31,510 nucleotides of DNA, from NCBI GenBank assembly GCA_964584595.1, contig CAZPAM010000026.1:1-31510 (forward strand). The letters are read 5' to 3'. The position numbers were made by a program, and so were the translations under genes. The DNA is from Scalindua sp964584595 (GTDB taxonomy: Bacteria > Planctomycetota > Brocadiia > Brocadiales > Scalinduaceae). Shown here one piece after another: positions 22,643-31,452 of the stretch (the first letter of the stretch is position 1; each line of letters begins with the position of its first letter). The notes beneath the pieces are model-generated. The model had not been told where the DNA came from. It saw nothing but the letters and a program-made list of their open reading frames with translations, and did no database searches.

Positions 22643-23428
22643 TTATGATTTAGCTGCCTTGAGAAATGAATCACTGTAAATCTGCTTATTAAGAAGCATT
22701 TCAGCGCAGATTGCAGCGTTCATGAGTTCTTCGTCAAGTACATCCATGAGTGCCGTGTCCATGCCTGCGGCAATTGCCATCGTCAAGAACGTTCTGCATA
22801 TTAAAGATTTTTCCTTCGTTCCCTGCGCCAGATTGCTTAAACCAACAGTTATGTGTGGCGAGGGATCAGAGATTAGTTTAATCTGATTAAAAACTTCCAG
22901 CATATAAGCAGGTTGTTTCTGGTCAACAGTTATCGTGAATAAAATAGGATCAATAAAGATTTTGTCCATATCCACTTCATGTTCCATAGCTTTTCCGGCA
23001 ATCTCAGCCGCTATCTCAATACGTGTGTCTACGTTTTGAGGTATACCATCCTTGTTCATAGTAAGACAAATCAAGGCTGCATTATGCTCTTTTGCAAGCT
23101 GCATGTATGTGTCAAGTACGTCAGGGTCACCTTGAGCAGAATTAATCATAACGTCGTTTTTGACTACCTCAAGACCTGCCTTAATTACAGACACTTTCTG
23201 GCTGTCTATTGCAATAGGAGTACTTACCGCTTCCTGCGTAGACTCTACCAGCCATCTCATGGCATCCTCCTGGTCCGCAGCAGCGGTACCAACGTTTATA
23301 TCCAGATATGTAGCGCCTGCTTCAGTCTGTTTTTTTGCTAATTCATGGATTACAGAGGGGTCCCTATCTTTGATAGCCTTCTTTACATCCAGAAACATTC
23401 CATTAATTCTTTCAGCCAGGGTTATCAT
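22643..23428 (-). CDS. acsE: methyl-tetrahydrofolate:corrinoid iron-sulfur protein methyltransferase
   Basis: AcsE moves the methyl group of 5-methyl-tetrahydrofolate to cob(I)amide of the corrinoid iron-sulfur protein in the Wood-Ljungdahl pathway. The 261-residue protein is a stand-alone pterin-binding TIM barrel of the usual length. It shows the opening ITLAERINGMFLDVKKAI, GATYLDINVGTAAADQEDAM, TPIAIDSQKVSVIKAG, VMINSAQGD, ALICLTMNKDGIPQ, FIDPILFTI, VGLSNLAQG and the end LLNKQIYSDSFLKAAK. This pattern agrees with the Moorella enzyme and not with MetH. AAGGAG precedes the start; acsD ends 12 nt upstream. It is the last gene before the terminator. Confidence 0.95.
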   Translation of the reverse strand: MITLAERINGMFLDVKKAIKDRDPSVIHELAKKQTEAGATYLDINVGTAAADQEDAMRWLVESTQEAVSTPIAIDSQKVSVIKAGLEVVKNDVMINSAQGDPDVLDTYMQLAKEHNAALICLTMNKDGIPQNVDTRIEIAAEIAGKAMEHEVDMDKIFIDPILFTITVDQKQPAYMLEVFNQIKLISDPSPHITVGLSNLAQGTKEKSLICRTFLTMAIAAGMDTALMDVLDEELMNAAICAEMLLNKQIYSDSFLKAAKS

Positions 23429-23440
23429 CTTCTTCTCCTT

Positions 23441-24397
23441 CTATGTAAGATTTTCTATATGTTTTTTTACAATTGAAACTGCTTCAGGATGGTTCATCCT
23501 GATTATGTCAACACCGGATTGAATCAGTGTCGTGGCGGTAATTGCTTCCCACATTATTCCCCGGTCGGCAAAAGAACCCCATTGAGGAGCTTCGTCATCA
23601 CTGGCCTTTGATTCCTTTGAACGCCACGCTTCATGACCAACATCACAGATAACCGGCGTTGCCATCTGGTGGTCTCCAGAAAGCGCTGCCATTCTCACTC
23701 TTTCATGGATTGAATAGCAATATTCAATACCGTATCCAAGTGCACCGGTAGTCTGGAACATTACGATTCTGTCAGTAGGGAATCCCAGATCAGTTACCAG
23801 GATATTTATCTGCTTTCCAATGTTTATATCAACAGGAGCTTGTGTTATCAGGTTGTGACCGTCTGCAAGACAAACGGCAGTAATAGTTTTGTAATTTTCC
23901 TGAGTGGCACCTCCAAGAAGACATTTCTCACCTTTAGCAGCCTCACTAACCTTTGGCATTATTTCGTTATCCCTCTCATCATTTTCGCACCCCCATATGA
24001 TAAGTGGTAGATCAACAGCCTCCAGGATTGATTTAACAGTGCTTACTGTCTCATCAGCACTTCTATTTCCCTTGTCAGGGTGTATGCCGTCAAGTTTCAG
24101 ACAGATTAAGTCAGCGCCAGATTCTGCACATTTCTTAGCCCAGTTTGCAGGGTTGTCAACAACATCCGCATAATGCTTCAAAAGTGGTTCCGGCCACTCT
24201 TCCGGTGGGATATCATAAACATCCATTGCAATCGCAGGCTTATGACCGGGGCTTCCGTCAAAATCCATAAACGGAATACTGTTTGCGCCACCTATGGTCA
24301 CTGTCTTGCCCCTGGTGCCACCTTCATCCTTAGTTGCTCCTATAGTAACTTCTGTTACTACCCCTGAACACTTCTCTGCTACATTTGTAATTTCCAT
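23441..24397 (-). CDS. acsD: corrinoid iron-sulfur protein small subunit
   Basis: AcsD (CdhD) is the TIM-barrel small subunit that helps AcsC hold cobalamin and present its methyl group to acetyl-CoA synthase. The 318-residue protein has the family stretches TIGGANSIPFMDFDGSPGHK, AMDVYDIPPEEWPEPL, AESGADLICLKLDGIHPD, LPLIIWGCENDERD, VMFQTTGALGYGIEYCYSIH and ATPVICDVGHEAWRSKE. Length and motifs agree with acetogen AcsD. It lies between cooC (26 nt upstream) and acsE (12 nt downstream), so all three should be translated from one message. Confidence 0.95.
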   Translation of the reverse strand: MEITNVAEKCSGVVTEVTIGATKDEGGTRGKTVTIGGANSIPFMDFDGSPGHKPAIAMDVYDIPPEEWPEPLLKHYADVVDNPANWAKKCAESGADLICLKLDGIHPDKGNRSADETVSTVKSILEAVDLPLIIWGCENDERDNEIMPKVSEAAKGEKCLLGGATQENYKTITAVCLADGHNLITQAPVDINIGKQINILVTDLGFPTDRIVMFQTTGALGYGIEYCYSIHERVRMAALSGDHQMATPVICDVGHEAWRSKESKASDDEAPQWGSFADRGIMWEAITATTLIQSGVDIIRMNHPEAVSIVKKHIENLT

Positions 24398-24423
24398 TAT
24401 TCTATCTCCAAACTAAACTGTAA

Positions 24424-25197
24424 TCATTCATTCGCTGTAACGGTTGCGAATTCATTCATTAAATTTTTAATTCTGCTATAAACACTATTTTCTGTACTAA
24501 TTTCCAGCAATGATTCACCGGAGGTAATATTGTCATATATTTCGTTATCAAATGGTAACTCAGCCGATACTTCAAGCCCGAATTTGGAAATTTCTGCTTT
24601 AACCTTTTCGCTTACGCCCTTTTCAGGTACTTTGCACATAACGTATATTATCTTTTTAATCCTAATTGGAAGGCTTTCAATTAATTCGGTTATTCTGTTG
24701 GCTGTATGTACGCCGATAATTGTAGACTCAAATGCAATTATGAGCAGATCAACATCATTAGTGGTCCTACGTGACAGGTGCTCCATTCCCGCTTCTGTAT
24801 CTATGATTATATAAGGATAACTCTGTTCAGCCTTATCAAGATACTTACGTAGTAAATTGTTCGCGTAGCAGTAACATTTTGGACCCTCAGGCCTGCCCAT
24901 TGTCAGTAGATCAAACTTGTTTTCTTCAACAATACTCTCTTCTATTCGGTATTCAATGTATCTGTCCTTCGACATGGTTGCAGGTATGTCGGCCCTCTTT
25001 TCAACCACGTCATCACGGATGTCCGCGACTGTTCCATTTAACTCTACACCGAGTGAAATTCCTAAAGTTGAGTTTGGGTCTGCATCTACTGCCAGAACAG
25101 TTTTGCCAAGTTCCTCTGTAATATATCGTATTATCAGTGTCGCAGTGGTAGATTTGCCTGTGCCACCTTTTCCCGCCATTGCAATTGTATATGACAT
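24424..25197 (-). CDS. cooC: CooC/AcsF-type nickel-maturation ATPase
   Basis: MinD-family ATPase that helps load nickel into CO dehydrogenase or acetyl-CoA synthase. The 257-residue protein has the deviant Walker A GKGGTGKST (9-17, with the signature Lys10 and Lys15), VDADPNSTLG, the C108-x-C110 pair in EGPKCYCYANNLLR that binds metal at the dimer interface, and IIIDTEAGMEHLSR. The start lies 1 nt after the acsV stop, so the two are coupled. The sequence does not decide between a CooC (CODH) and AcsF (ACS) client. Since acsB is in this operon and acsA is not visible, either is possible. Confidence 0.93.
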   Translation of the reverse strand: MSYTIAMAGKGGTGKSTTATLIIRYITEELGKTVLAVDADPNSTLGISLGVELNGTVADIRDDVVEKRADIPATMSKDRYIEYRIEESIVEENKFDLLTMGRPEGPKCYCYANNLLRKYLDKAEQSYPYIIIDTEAGMEHLSRRTTNDVDLLIIAFESTIIGVHTANRITELIESLPIRIKKIIYVMCKVPEKGVSEKVKAEISKFGLEVSAELPFDNEIYDNITSGESLLEISTENSVYSRIKNLMNEFATVTANE

Positions 25198-25198
25198 T

Positions 25199-27154
25199 TT
25201 AATTTGTTCCTGTTAATTGTGTGTTTTGTGAAGCCAATTCTTTTTGTACTGAAGGAAATGCATCAAGGTTAGTATGTGGAAGAAAGTTGGCTGACATATA
25301 CTCTTCCATATACTTCTGGTTTCCCATAAGATCAAAATATGTCATCTGTGATGCAATGCTCTGTACCGTTTCAAATGCCTCTTCTGACAATAAAGCCATT
25401 TTCGCACCGGTTAAGGATGTATTACCAACAAATTTTATATGTGATGCAGGCATATCAGGTAACATGCCTATGGTTATAGCGTTCCTGGCATTAAGGTAAT
25501 TCCCGAATCCACCGGCAAGATATACACAATGAACATCGTTTATACCTAATCCCATTGACTCTATCAATAGCGAAACCGCTGCATAGATTGCACCTTTTGA
25601 ACGGATCAGGTTAGCTATATCTGCTTGTGTTATCACAATTTCGCTATCGATGCCGGTCTCTTCCTTGCTGACTAGAACAAACTCATATTCATCATCTTTA
25701 TTTCTTAATTTGTCTGTTTTTATTCCTTTTTGAAAATTTCCGGATCTGTCAATTATTCCGCTTCGCAACATTTCTGCGATACAATCCAGCAAGCCCGAAC
25801 CGCATATTCCCCTTGGAGGAACATCTCCAATAGCAGAGAAACTTACTTCAAACTCTTTTGTGATATGTATTATTTCAATAGCTCCCTTTGCAGCCCTCAT
25901 GCCATGCTTGATACCGCTTCCTTCAAAGGCAGGTCCCGCAGATGCAGAACAACATACCATCCACTCTTTATTTCCAAGTACAACTTCACCATTAGTCCCG
26001 ATATCAATTAAAAGGGTTGGCATCTCCTCCTTGTCCAGTCTTATAGCAGTAGCACCTGATGTTATATCTGCACCGACATAAGCAGCGACACTGGGAAGGG
26101 TGTAAAGGAGTCCACGGCTATTAATATCTATGCCCAGTTGAATGGCCCGAATAGGGGGGATAAAGTTGGCAGTGGGAATATATGGTTCTTTTCTGATGCG
26201 TTCCGGATCCAGGCCTAACAGGAAGTGATGCATTGCAGTATTACCTGCACATACAATAGCTGTTATATTCTCAAGATCGATGCTGTTTCTCTCAACCAGG
26301 GTTGAAATAAGTTTATTTATATCTGTTACAATAGACTTTTGCATTTCGTCAAGCGCATCATTCTGCATTGCATATATAATACGCTGAATATAGTCCTCTC
26401 CAAATTTCATCTGAGTATTATAAACTGCTTCCGAGTCAACGACCTTTGAGGTCTCCATCTCAAGCAGGCATGCAACTACAGTTGTTGTTCCCACATCAAT
26501 TGCAATACCATAATTGATGTTGCTGGTATCACCCGGTTGAATATCTATAATCTCCAATATTTTCCCACGATGTCCCAGTGTAACGGTTACTGTCCAGTCA
26601 TTTTGTCTCAGTACTTCCGGAAGCTTTTTCAGTATACGATAACCGGTTTGCATAACGTTCAATTCTACACTTTGATTCATCATGATAGCCTGATAGAGCC
26701 GTTCGTGGTCGGCAACGTTATCATCCATGGAAGGGGGGTCCAGTTTGAGACAAACTTTTTTAACCAGAGCATCATGTTTGAATCCTGCCTGACCAAGTAT
26801 CGCTTTCCATGTCATGGAATGCTGTTCATTCTGATCTAAAAGGATTTTTTTGCCTTCAAGCCTGGTTTCGTGTGGGATAAGTACCTGTAGATCACTTATT
26901 ATTCCAGCTTCACAAGCAATGATATAATCCTTATCTACTTCTTCCTTGCTTAGTAGCTTCGTAGTAGGGGCGTCTACGGTACCGCTGGAAAGGATAACCT
27001 TACACTTTCCGCATATGCCGTCGCCTCCACATATACTGTTAATGTAGATGTTTGCACTATGCGCAGCGTCAAGAACGGTACTACCCTCATTGACCTCTAC
27101 ATTTTCATCATTGGGCAGGAAATGTATTTTATATGTATTACTGTTTTCTGACAT
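25199..27154 (-). CDS. acsV: ATP-dependent reductive activator of corrinoid iron-sulfur protein (RACo)
   Basis: Cob(I)amide occasionally oxidises to inactive cob(II)amide; RACo uses ATP to push an electron back. The 651-residue protein starts with a plant-type [2Fe-2S] ferredoxin domain whose ligands are C42, C48, C51 and C81 (ICGGDGICGKC and IIACEAG). After a linker domain comes the ASKHA ATPase region, with IDVGTTTVVACLLE, CAGNTAMHHFLLG, LLIDIGTNGEVVLGN, GSGIKHGMRAAKGAIE, CGSGLLD and YLAGGFGN. This is the AcsV/DUF4445 architecture. A 113-nt gap separates it from acsC and contains a good internal promoter; cooC follows immediately. Confidence 0.95.
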   Translation of the reverse strand: MSENSNTYKIHFLPNDENVEVNEGSTVLDAAHSANIYINSICGGDGICGKCKVILSSGTVDAPTTKLLSKEEVDKDYIIACEAGIISDLQVLIPHETRLEGKKILLDQNEQHSMTWKAILGQAGFKHDALVKKVCLKLDPPSMDDNVADHERLYQAIMMNQSVELNVMQTGYRILKKLPEVLRQNDWTVTVTLGHRGKILEIIDIQPGDTSNINYGIAIDVGTTTVVACLLEMETSKVVDSEAVYNTQMKFGEDYIQRIIYAMQNDALDEMQKSIVTDINKLISTLVERNSIDLENITAIVCAGNTAMHHFLLGLDPERIRKEPYIPTANFIPPIRAIQLGIDINSRGLLYTLPSVAAYVGADITSGATAIRLDKEEMPTLLIDIGTNGEVVLGNKEWMVCCSASAGPAFEGSGIKHGMRAAKGAIEIIHITKEFEVSFSAIGDVPPRGICGSGLLDCIAEMLRSGIIDRSGNFQKGIKTDKLRNKDDEYEFVLVSKEETGIDSEIVITQADIANLIRSKGAIYAAVSLLIESMGLGINDVHCVYLAGGFGNYLNARNAITIGMLPDMPASHIKFVGNTSLTGAKMALLSEEAFETVQSIASQMTYFDLMGNQKYMEEYMSANFLPHTNLDAFPSVQKELASQNTQLTGTN

Positions 27155-27228
27155 GGTTCTTTTAAAGTGGAAAAAAAGGCATGATAGTAAAAAATCTTAG
27201 CCCGGATAAAGCTGGTGATTTCAGTCAG

Positions 27229-27256
27229 ATAATACTTTGACCCCAATACCTGACAA
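27229..27256 (-). promoter_or_regulatory. internal promoter upstream of acsV
   Basis: On the minus strand TTGTCA (27256-27251) and TATTAT (27234-27229) lie 16 nt apart, each matching consensus at five of six positions. Transcription would start near 27222, leaving about a 68-nt leader before acsV. It lies in the only large gap of the acs cluster, just past the acsC stop, and could give acsV-cooC-acsD-acsE extra or independent expression. Confidence 0.5.
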
Positions 27257-27267
27257 AGACTAAGTGA

Positions 27268-28605
27268 TTAATTCCATGTGCTCTTGAGGTACGTTGGTAA
27301 TCCTGAGGCCTCCTTGGGGCCAATCAGCGCTTCCCATTTAGTTTTTTCCTGAATCTTTGCTGATAAAATGGCAACAAGGCCGGGAACTATGAGTTTTTTA
27401 TGTGTCACCTTTTCCTCTACCTTTGCATCAGCCATGGCCTTTGCAATTACATCCTCATTGAGTTTGTCGCCTGAATATGCGGTAAGAACAGAAGTCCCTT
27501 CTGTTCCGACTGCAAGTATATATGCCGGTATACGGCTTGCTTCTACTTCTCCCTCAACTGTGTAATACGTGAGAGAGAAGTTAGTAGTAAAGAGAACAGG
27601 TGAATTCTCATTGACCTGGCCAACTTCGTAAAGCTTTGGTTCTACCTGTACTGGTTTTTGCGGGTCGGTAAAAATGTTTTGGCGCACAGTCAATAATGGC
27701 ATAATCTGCCACGGTTCACATGCATTAACTACTACTATTCCCGCATATTTTGCCATGAAAATGCTTGCACTGGCTATTTCCTGAGCGGGTTCGTAACCTG
27801 GCATATAAGTTAAGGCTGGATATCCTAATTGACGAAATGCTTTCCTTAAGGCAGCTCTTCTTATTTTGGTGAGGCCCTGTAAAATCTCTTTTGTGCTTTC
27901 AGAGACCTGGTTTAAAACAATATCTGTAACTCCGGCTCCCTTAATCTTCTCTGTCAAGTCTGCCAGTTCTTCAAGAGTAGGGGCGCTAATTGTCATCGGG
28001 CAACTCTTTTCTTTTGCAATGGCAGCCATAGCTTCCCAGTTTTCTGCGTTCGCACCATAAATTAGCGGTTTTTTGTCTGCGCAGGTCTCTACGGCAGCTT
28101 TCATATTATCTGCTGATTTACTTTCCAGTATAATAGATAAATGTGTGTTATCGCTGACATTCTTTGCTCTCTCTGCAAATTTGGATGAATCACCACTATT
28201 ATTCTGCAGTGCAATAAGATCTATCTCAATCTCTGTTCCCACACGTGTGAACTTTAGAGCATTTATTTTATTCAGTCTTTCATTGAATGCTTCATCGTCA
28301 AGGTCATCACCTAAGGTCACTGCAACACCTGTTGGGTTATAGAATTTCTCTTCATGTCGGAATAGTACGTTTTCTTCACCTATATTCACTTGTTTTTCAC
28401 CATTGCCTATTGTAACTAGTTTAATCGGTGGTGCCGACGCTGCGCCTAGTACGCTTTTTGCCTCTTCGCTTACGTCAGGGCAGTCCTTTAACTCAGCCTT
28501 CTTTTGTGCCAATTGCATTGCGAATGCAAGACATGTTGCTCTACCACATTTCTTACAGTTTGTTTTTGGGAGAAGTTTAAATATTTCAAGACCTGTCAGT
28601 GCCAT
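27268..28605 (-). CDS. acsC: corrinoid iron-sulfur protein large subunit
   Basis: AcsC (CdhE) carries cobalamin and one [4Fe-4S] cluster and ferries the methyl group from AcsE to acetyl-CoA synthase. The 445-residue protein has the N-terminal cluster domain with C17, C20, C25 and C42 (TNCKKCGRATCLAFAM, LKDCPD). A TIM-barrel follows with YNPTGVAVTLGDDLDDE, PLIYGANAENWEAMA and GYPALTYMPG. The C-terminal cobalamin-binding domain has FTTNFSLTYYTVEGEVEASR, YILAVGTEGTSVLTAYSGDK and KKLIVPGLVAILSAKIQEKT. Length and motifs match acetogen proteins. It is separated from acsB by the clpP-like gene. Confidence 0.96.
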   Translation of the reverse strand: MALTGLEIFKLLPKTNCKKCGRATCLAFAMQLAQKKAELKDCPDVSEEAKSVLGAASAPPIKLVTIGNGEKQVNIGEENVLFRHEEKFYNPTGVAVTLGDDLDDEAFNERLNKINALKFTRVGTEIEIDLIALQNNSGDSSKFAERAKNVSDNTHLSIILESKSADNMKAAVETCADKKPLIYGANAENWEAMAAIAKEKSCPMTISAPTLEELADLTEKIKGAGVTDIVLNQVSESTKEILQGLTKIRRAALRKAFRQLGYPALTYMPGYEPAQEIASASIFMAKYAGIVVVNACEPWQIMPLLTVRQNIFTDPQKPVQVEPKLYEVGQVNENSPVLFTTNFSLTYYTVEGEVEASRIPAYILAVGTEGTSVLTAYSGDKLNEDVIAKAMADAKVEEKVTHKKLIVPGLVAILSAKIQEKTKWEALIGPKEASGLPTYLKSTWN

Positions 28606-28639
28606 ATGTCAAATCCTCTATTGTTTTCTAAGTTAACTA

Positions 28640-29230
28640 TTATAAGTCGCTATTGGTATTAATTATTTTGCTGATTAACCCGTACTCAACTGCCTCTTCG
28701 GCAGACATCCAGTAATTCCTTTTAGTATCATTTTCTACTTTTTCAAACTCTCGATTTGTTTCATCTGATATCATTCGGTTGATTTTTTCTCGGCATTTCA
28801 GTATTTCACTAGCTTCTATTTGTATATCTGAAGCTGTACCGTGAACTCCAGTTGACGGTTGATGAATAAGTATTCTGGAATTTGGCAGACTGACTCTGTT
28901 TTCCTTATCAGTACCAAGAAGAATTATTACTGCTGCGCTTGCAGCAACACCCGCGCAAACATTTTTAATCTTGGGCTTGACAAATTTCATCATGTCGTAG
29001 ATTGCAAATCCTGCATCTGCATCTCCTCCCGGGGAGTTAATGAATACTTTAATCTCTTTTTCAGGGTCATCCTGCTCTAGTATAAGAAGTTGTGCTATTG
29101 TCCTTTGAGCCAATTTTTTTGTGATTACATCCGTAATCATTATTATGCGGCTCTTCATAAGCTTTTCGCCTAAGGGGTCGGGCCGCTTATTATCTTTTTC
29201 ATCTTCGTCTTTGAAATTAATTTCATTCAT
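28640..29230 (-). CDS. clpP: ClpP-family serine protease with Asp-to-Asn catalytic change
   Basis: A 196-residue ClpP homologue of normal length. The nucleophile Ser98 lies in CAGVAASAAVIILLG and His123 in SRILIHQPSTG. The third triad residue is Asn172 (KRNYWMSAEEAVEYGL) where E. coli ClpP has Asp171. The residues around the Ser also differ: GVAASAA, not GQAASMG. FINSPGGDADAGFAIYDMM is well conserved. Listeria ClpP1 also has Asn at this position and depends on a second ClpP for full activity. The gene lies 18 nt after acsB and 34 nt before acsC, inside the acetyl-CoA synthase operon. No clpX or clpA is near. A role in quality control of the metalloprotein complex is a hypothesis. The symbol indicates family only. 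Confidence 0.9.
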   Translation of the reverse strand: MNEINFKDEDEKDNKRPDPLGEKLMKSRIIMITDVITKKLAQRTIAQLLILEQDDPEKEIKVFINSPGGDADAGFAIYDMMKFVKPKIKNVCAGVAASAAVIILLGTDKENRVSLPNSRILIHQPSTGVHGTASDIQIEASEILKCREKINRMISDETNREFEKVENDTKRNYWMSAEEAVEYGLISKIINTNSDL

Positions 29231-29248
29231 TTTGTTTTATTCCCTCAT

Positions 29249-31429
29249 TTAAAACATTGGTTCCATTGCTAGTGCCGGATGCTCTACTTTCTGCATGTGC
29301 TCTAAAACTTCCTCTTCTGTCTGGGCAATTGTTTCGTCTGCAATCTTGTTAAGAAAATCTTCCAGACCTGCTTCTTCAGCCGCCTCACTGATTGCATCTC
29401 CTATCTCGTCTTTAAGATGTTTTGGCATCCAAACCTGTCTGGCAAGGCCACCGTCTCCTGATATAAATTTACTGCTGCTCATGTAAAACTTACTATGTCC
29501 TACGAATCCAGGTGTTTGTATGCCGCCTCCTACAGTTCCGGCTAGTGTTGAGAACTTCATTCCGCATGGAGTCATTCCTGTGAAGTCTCTATCTACCGTC
29601 ATTATCCCGTTTGTCATCGGCAACATGGCAGAAATACATTCGAAACAGCCGCAGCTTGTCATTGGATTTGTGACCATGCTGTACATGCTTACCTGCTCAA
29701 ACTCTTTGTTGGAAGCCTGGTACAGGAAGTCATTTGCCCCTTCCCAGAGCCCCAGTTTTTCATCAATTACTTTACCTTTTTCAATAGGCTGGTTAGGTCC
29801 TGTCGGTGTTATTTCGTAACCCGCCTTTCCGTCGAGCCAGCTAACAGCGCCGCATAATCCAGAACGCTCAGGCGATATTATACATACGTGACTTGGTGCA
29901 AAACTCTGGCATAATGTACAACTATAAAATTGGTTTACGGATGCATCTGTCATGCCGAGAGCCCTTTCGTCTCGTTCGGTAAATGCCGCCTTGACTTCAT
30001 CAAGCTTCTTCTCGACATCCTCTTTACTTGTATACAATGTTACTTGAACTTTATCTAAGAGTGCACCATATTCCTCATGATATTTGGCATGGATTATATT
30101 GCCTAAGTGTTTGAGTCTAAAACCTTTTTCATAGGCATCCTTGCTGATCCTGTGCCTGATTATATCTCTCTGTCCCATATGGAAGAAACCCTGTGCTTCG
30201 CCAAGGAAGTGATGAGTCCTTCGTTCAAAGATAGGTTCAAAATCAGGTTGCATTTTACGGCCTGACACTTCTACGTATACTCCCAATGGCTTACCAGGTC
30301 CTATTTCCATCTCATCCATATCAGGACCAACAACTTCTATCTTGCCGTCTTCAATCTCATCGTTATCCCTCATTACCACATACTCAAATGAAGGTGTACC
30401 CGGGCCGCCCACCTCTATCTGCATATCATCTTTTCTTATTCTTTCACCTTCAAAGGCAGGGCCATATGCTACCGGAATGTCTACTTTGGCGGCTGCTACC
30501 TTGAGGCCTCTTACTTCTATACATTTCTCAACAATCTTGTCATGAGGTACAAGTGGAACGACATGCTCGTAGGTACAGACACCTGTCGGCAGGATTGTTG
30601 GTATATCTGTATCTGCGATTGTAGGGAAGCCATAATTTATTGCACCTGCTGCATTAGCATACTTCTCATCATCTACTTCTCCCAGGGCCATTACAAATGC
30701 AAATATCCTGTTCTTGTTGTATATCAAATTTCTCGTGAAATCAGCCGGAGCTATGCCGCCAAATGACAGAGCGGCCTTGTTGGCAAATCCGAGGGAATAT
30801 ATAGTTGACGTTATGCTTTTTCCGAAAGGCACCAGCCTTGTTTCCCAACCAAGTTGAACACCTTCTTCATCAAGTTGCTCTGCAAATGATTTTCCATCAG
30901 TGTTTGCAGAAATAAAAATGTATAAGTTCTTTTCCTGTAGTTCACGTGCTATTTGTACCGCTATTTCGTTTGTCGGGGCGGCTCCCACTACTGCCGCAAA
31001 ACCAGGTGCTGTACCATCAACGAATTCTATGCCTCGTTCACGCAATATAACATCCGTGGCAGCACCTAACCATATGCCATCGACAGGGTTAGGGCCAATA
31101 AGGTATTTACATGCTTCTATTATTTCTTCTGCATAAAGTGTTGCCATACCGGCATCAAGTGCCCAGCCAAGATACGGCAGAAACACCTTTTCTTCAGGTA
31201 TTGGTGGCAGTAAAGCTCTTGCATATCCAAGCGCCTCCTCGCAATCCTCAAGAGTTTTTACTTCAAAGGCTGTTGCAGAATAAATTATTGGTAGATAATA
31301 ACCTGTGTCAGGATACTCAACCTTGGCGTCTTTTCCTTTTGATTCTATCGCTTCTCTTAATTTTTCTTCTGCCTGTTTTACTATACTGTGTGCGCCTCTT
31401 ATAGCAGCAGTCGCTATTATTCTAGACAT
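29249..31429 (-). CDS. acsB: acetyl-CoA synthase (CODH/ACS alpha subunit)
   Basis: AcsB joins a methyl group, CO and CoA into acetyl-CoA at its nickel-containing A-cluster. The 726-residue protein has the full bacterial three-domain length, including the N-terminal domain that contacts CO dehydrogenase. A-cluster Cys residues are C504, C507, C516 and C526 (YSCTLCQSFAPSHVC, SGLCGAVSW) and the Ni-binding C593-G-C595 in TSCGCFECI. They lie two residues before the Moorella numbering throughout. FTGMTPCGMKFSTLAGTVGGG and GHSKFYMSSSKFISGDGG follow. AGGAG lies about 10 nt before ATG 31429. It is the first complete gene of the cluster here; the CODH partner is not in the window. Confidence 0.97.
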   Translation of the reverse strand: MSRIIATAAIRGAHSIVKQAEEKLREAIESKGKDAKVEYPDTGYYLPIIYSATAFEVKTLEDCEEALGYARALLPPIPEEKVFLPYLGWALDAGMATLYAEEIIEACKYLIGPNPVDGIWLGAATDVILRERGIEFVDGTAPGFAAVVGAAPTNEIAVQIARELQEKNLYIFISANTDGKSFAEQLDEEGVQLGWETRLVPFGKSITSTIYSLGFANKAALSFGGIAPADFTRNLIYNKNRIFAFVMALGEVDDEKYANAAGAINYGFPTIADTDIPTILPTGVCTYEHVVPLVPHDKIVEKCIEVRGLKVAAAKVDIPVAYGPAFEGERIRKDDMQIEVGGPGTPSFEYVVMRDNDEIEDGKIEVVGPDMDEMEIGPGKPLGVYVEVSGRKMQPDFEPIFERRTHHFLGEAQGFFHMGQRDIIRHRISKDAYEKGFRLKHLGNIIHAKYHEEYGALLDKVQVTLYTSKEDVEKKLDEVKAAFTERDERALGMTDASVNQFYSCTLCQSFAPSHVCIISPERSGLCGAVSWLDGKAGYEITPTGPNQPIEKGKVIDEKLGLWEGANDFLYQASNKEFEQVSMYSMVTNPMTSCGCFECISAMLPMTNGIMTVDRDFTGMTPCGMKFSTLAGTVGGGIQTPGFVGHSKFYMSSSKFISGDGGLARQVWMPKHLKDEIGDAISEAAEEAGLEDFLNKIADETIAQTEEEVLEHMQKVEHPALAMEPMF

Positions 31430-31452
31430 AGTGTAAATACTCCTATTGAATG

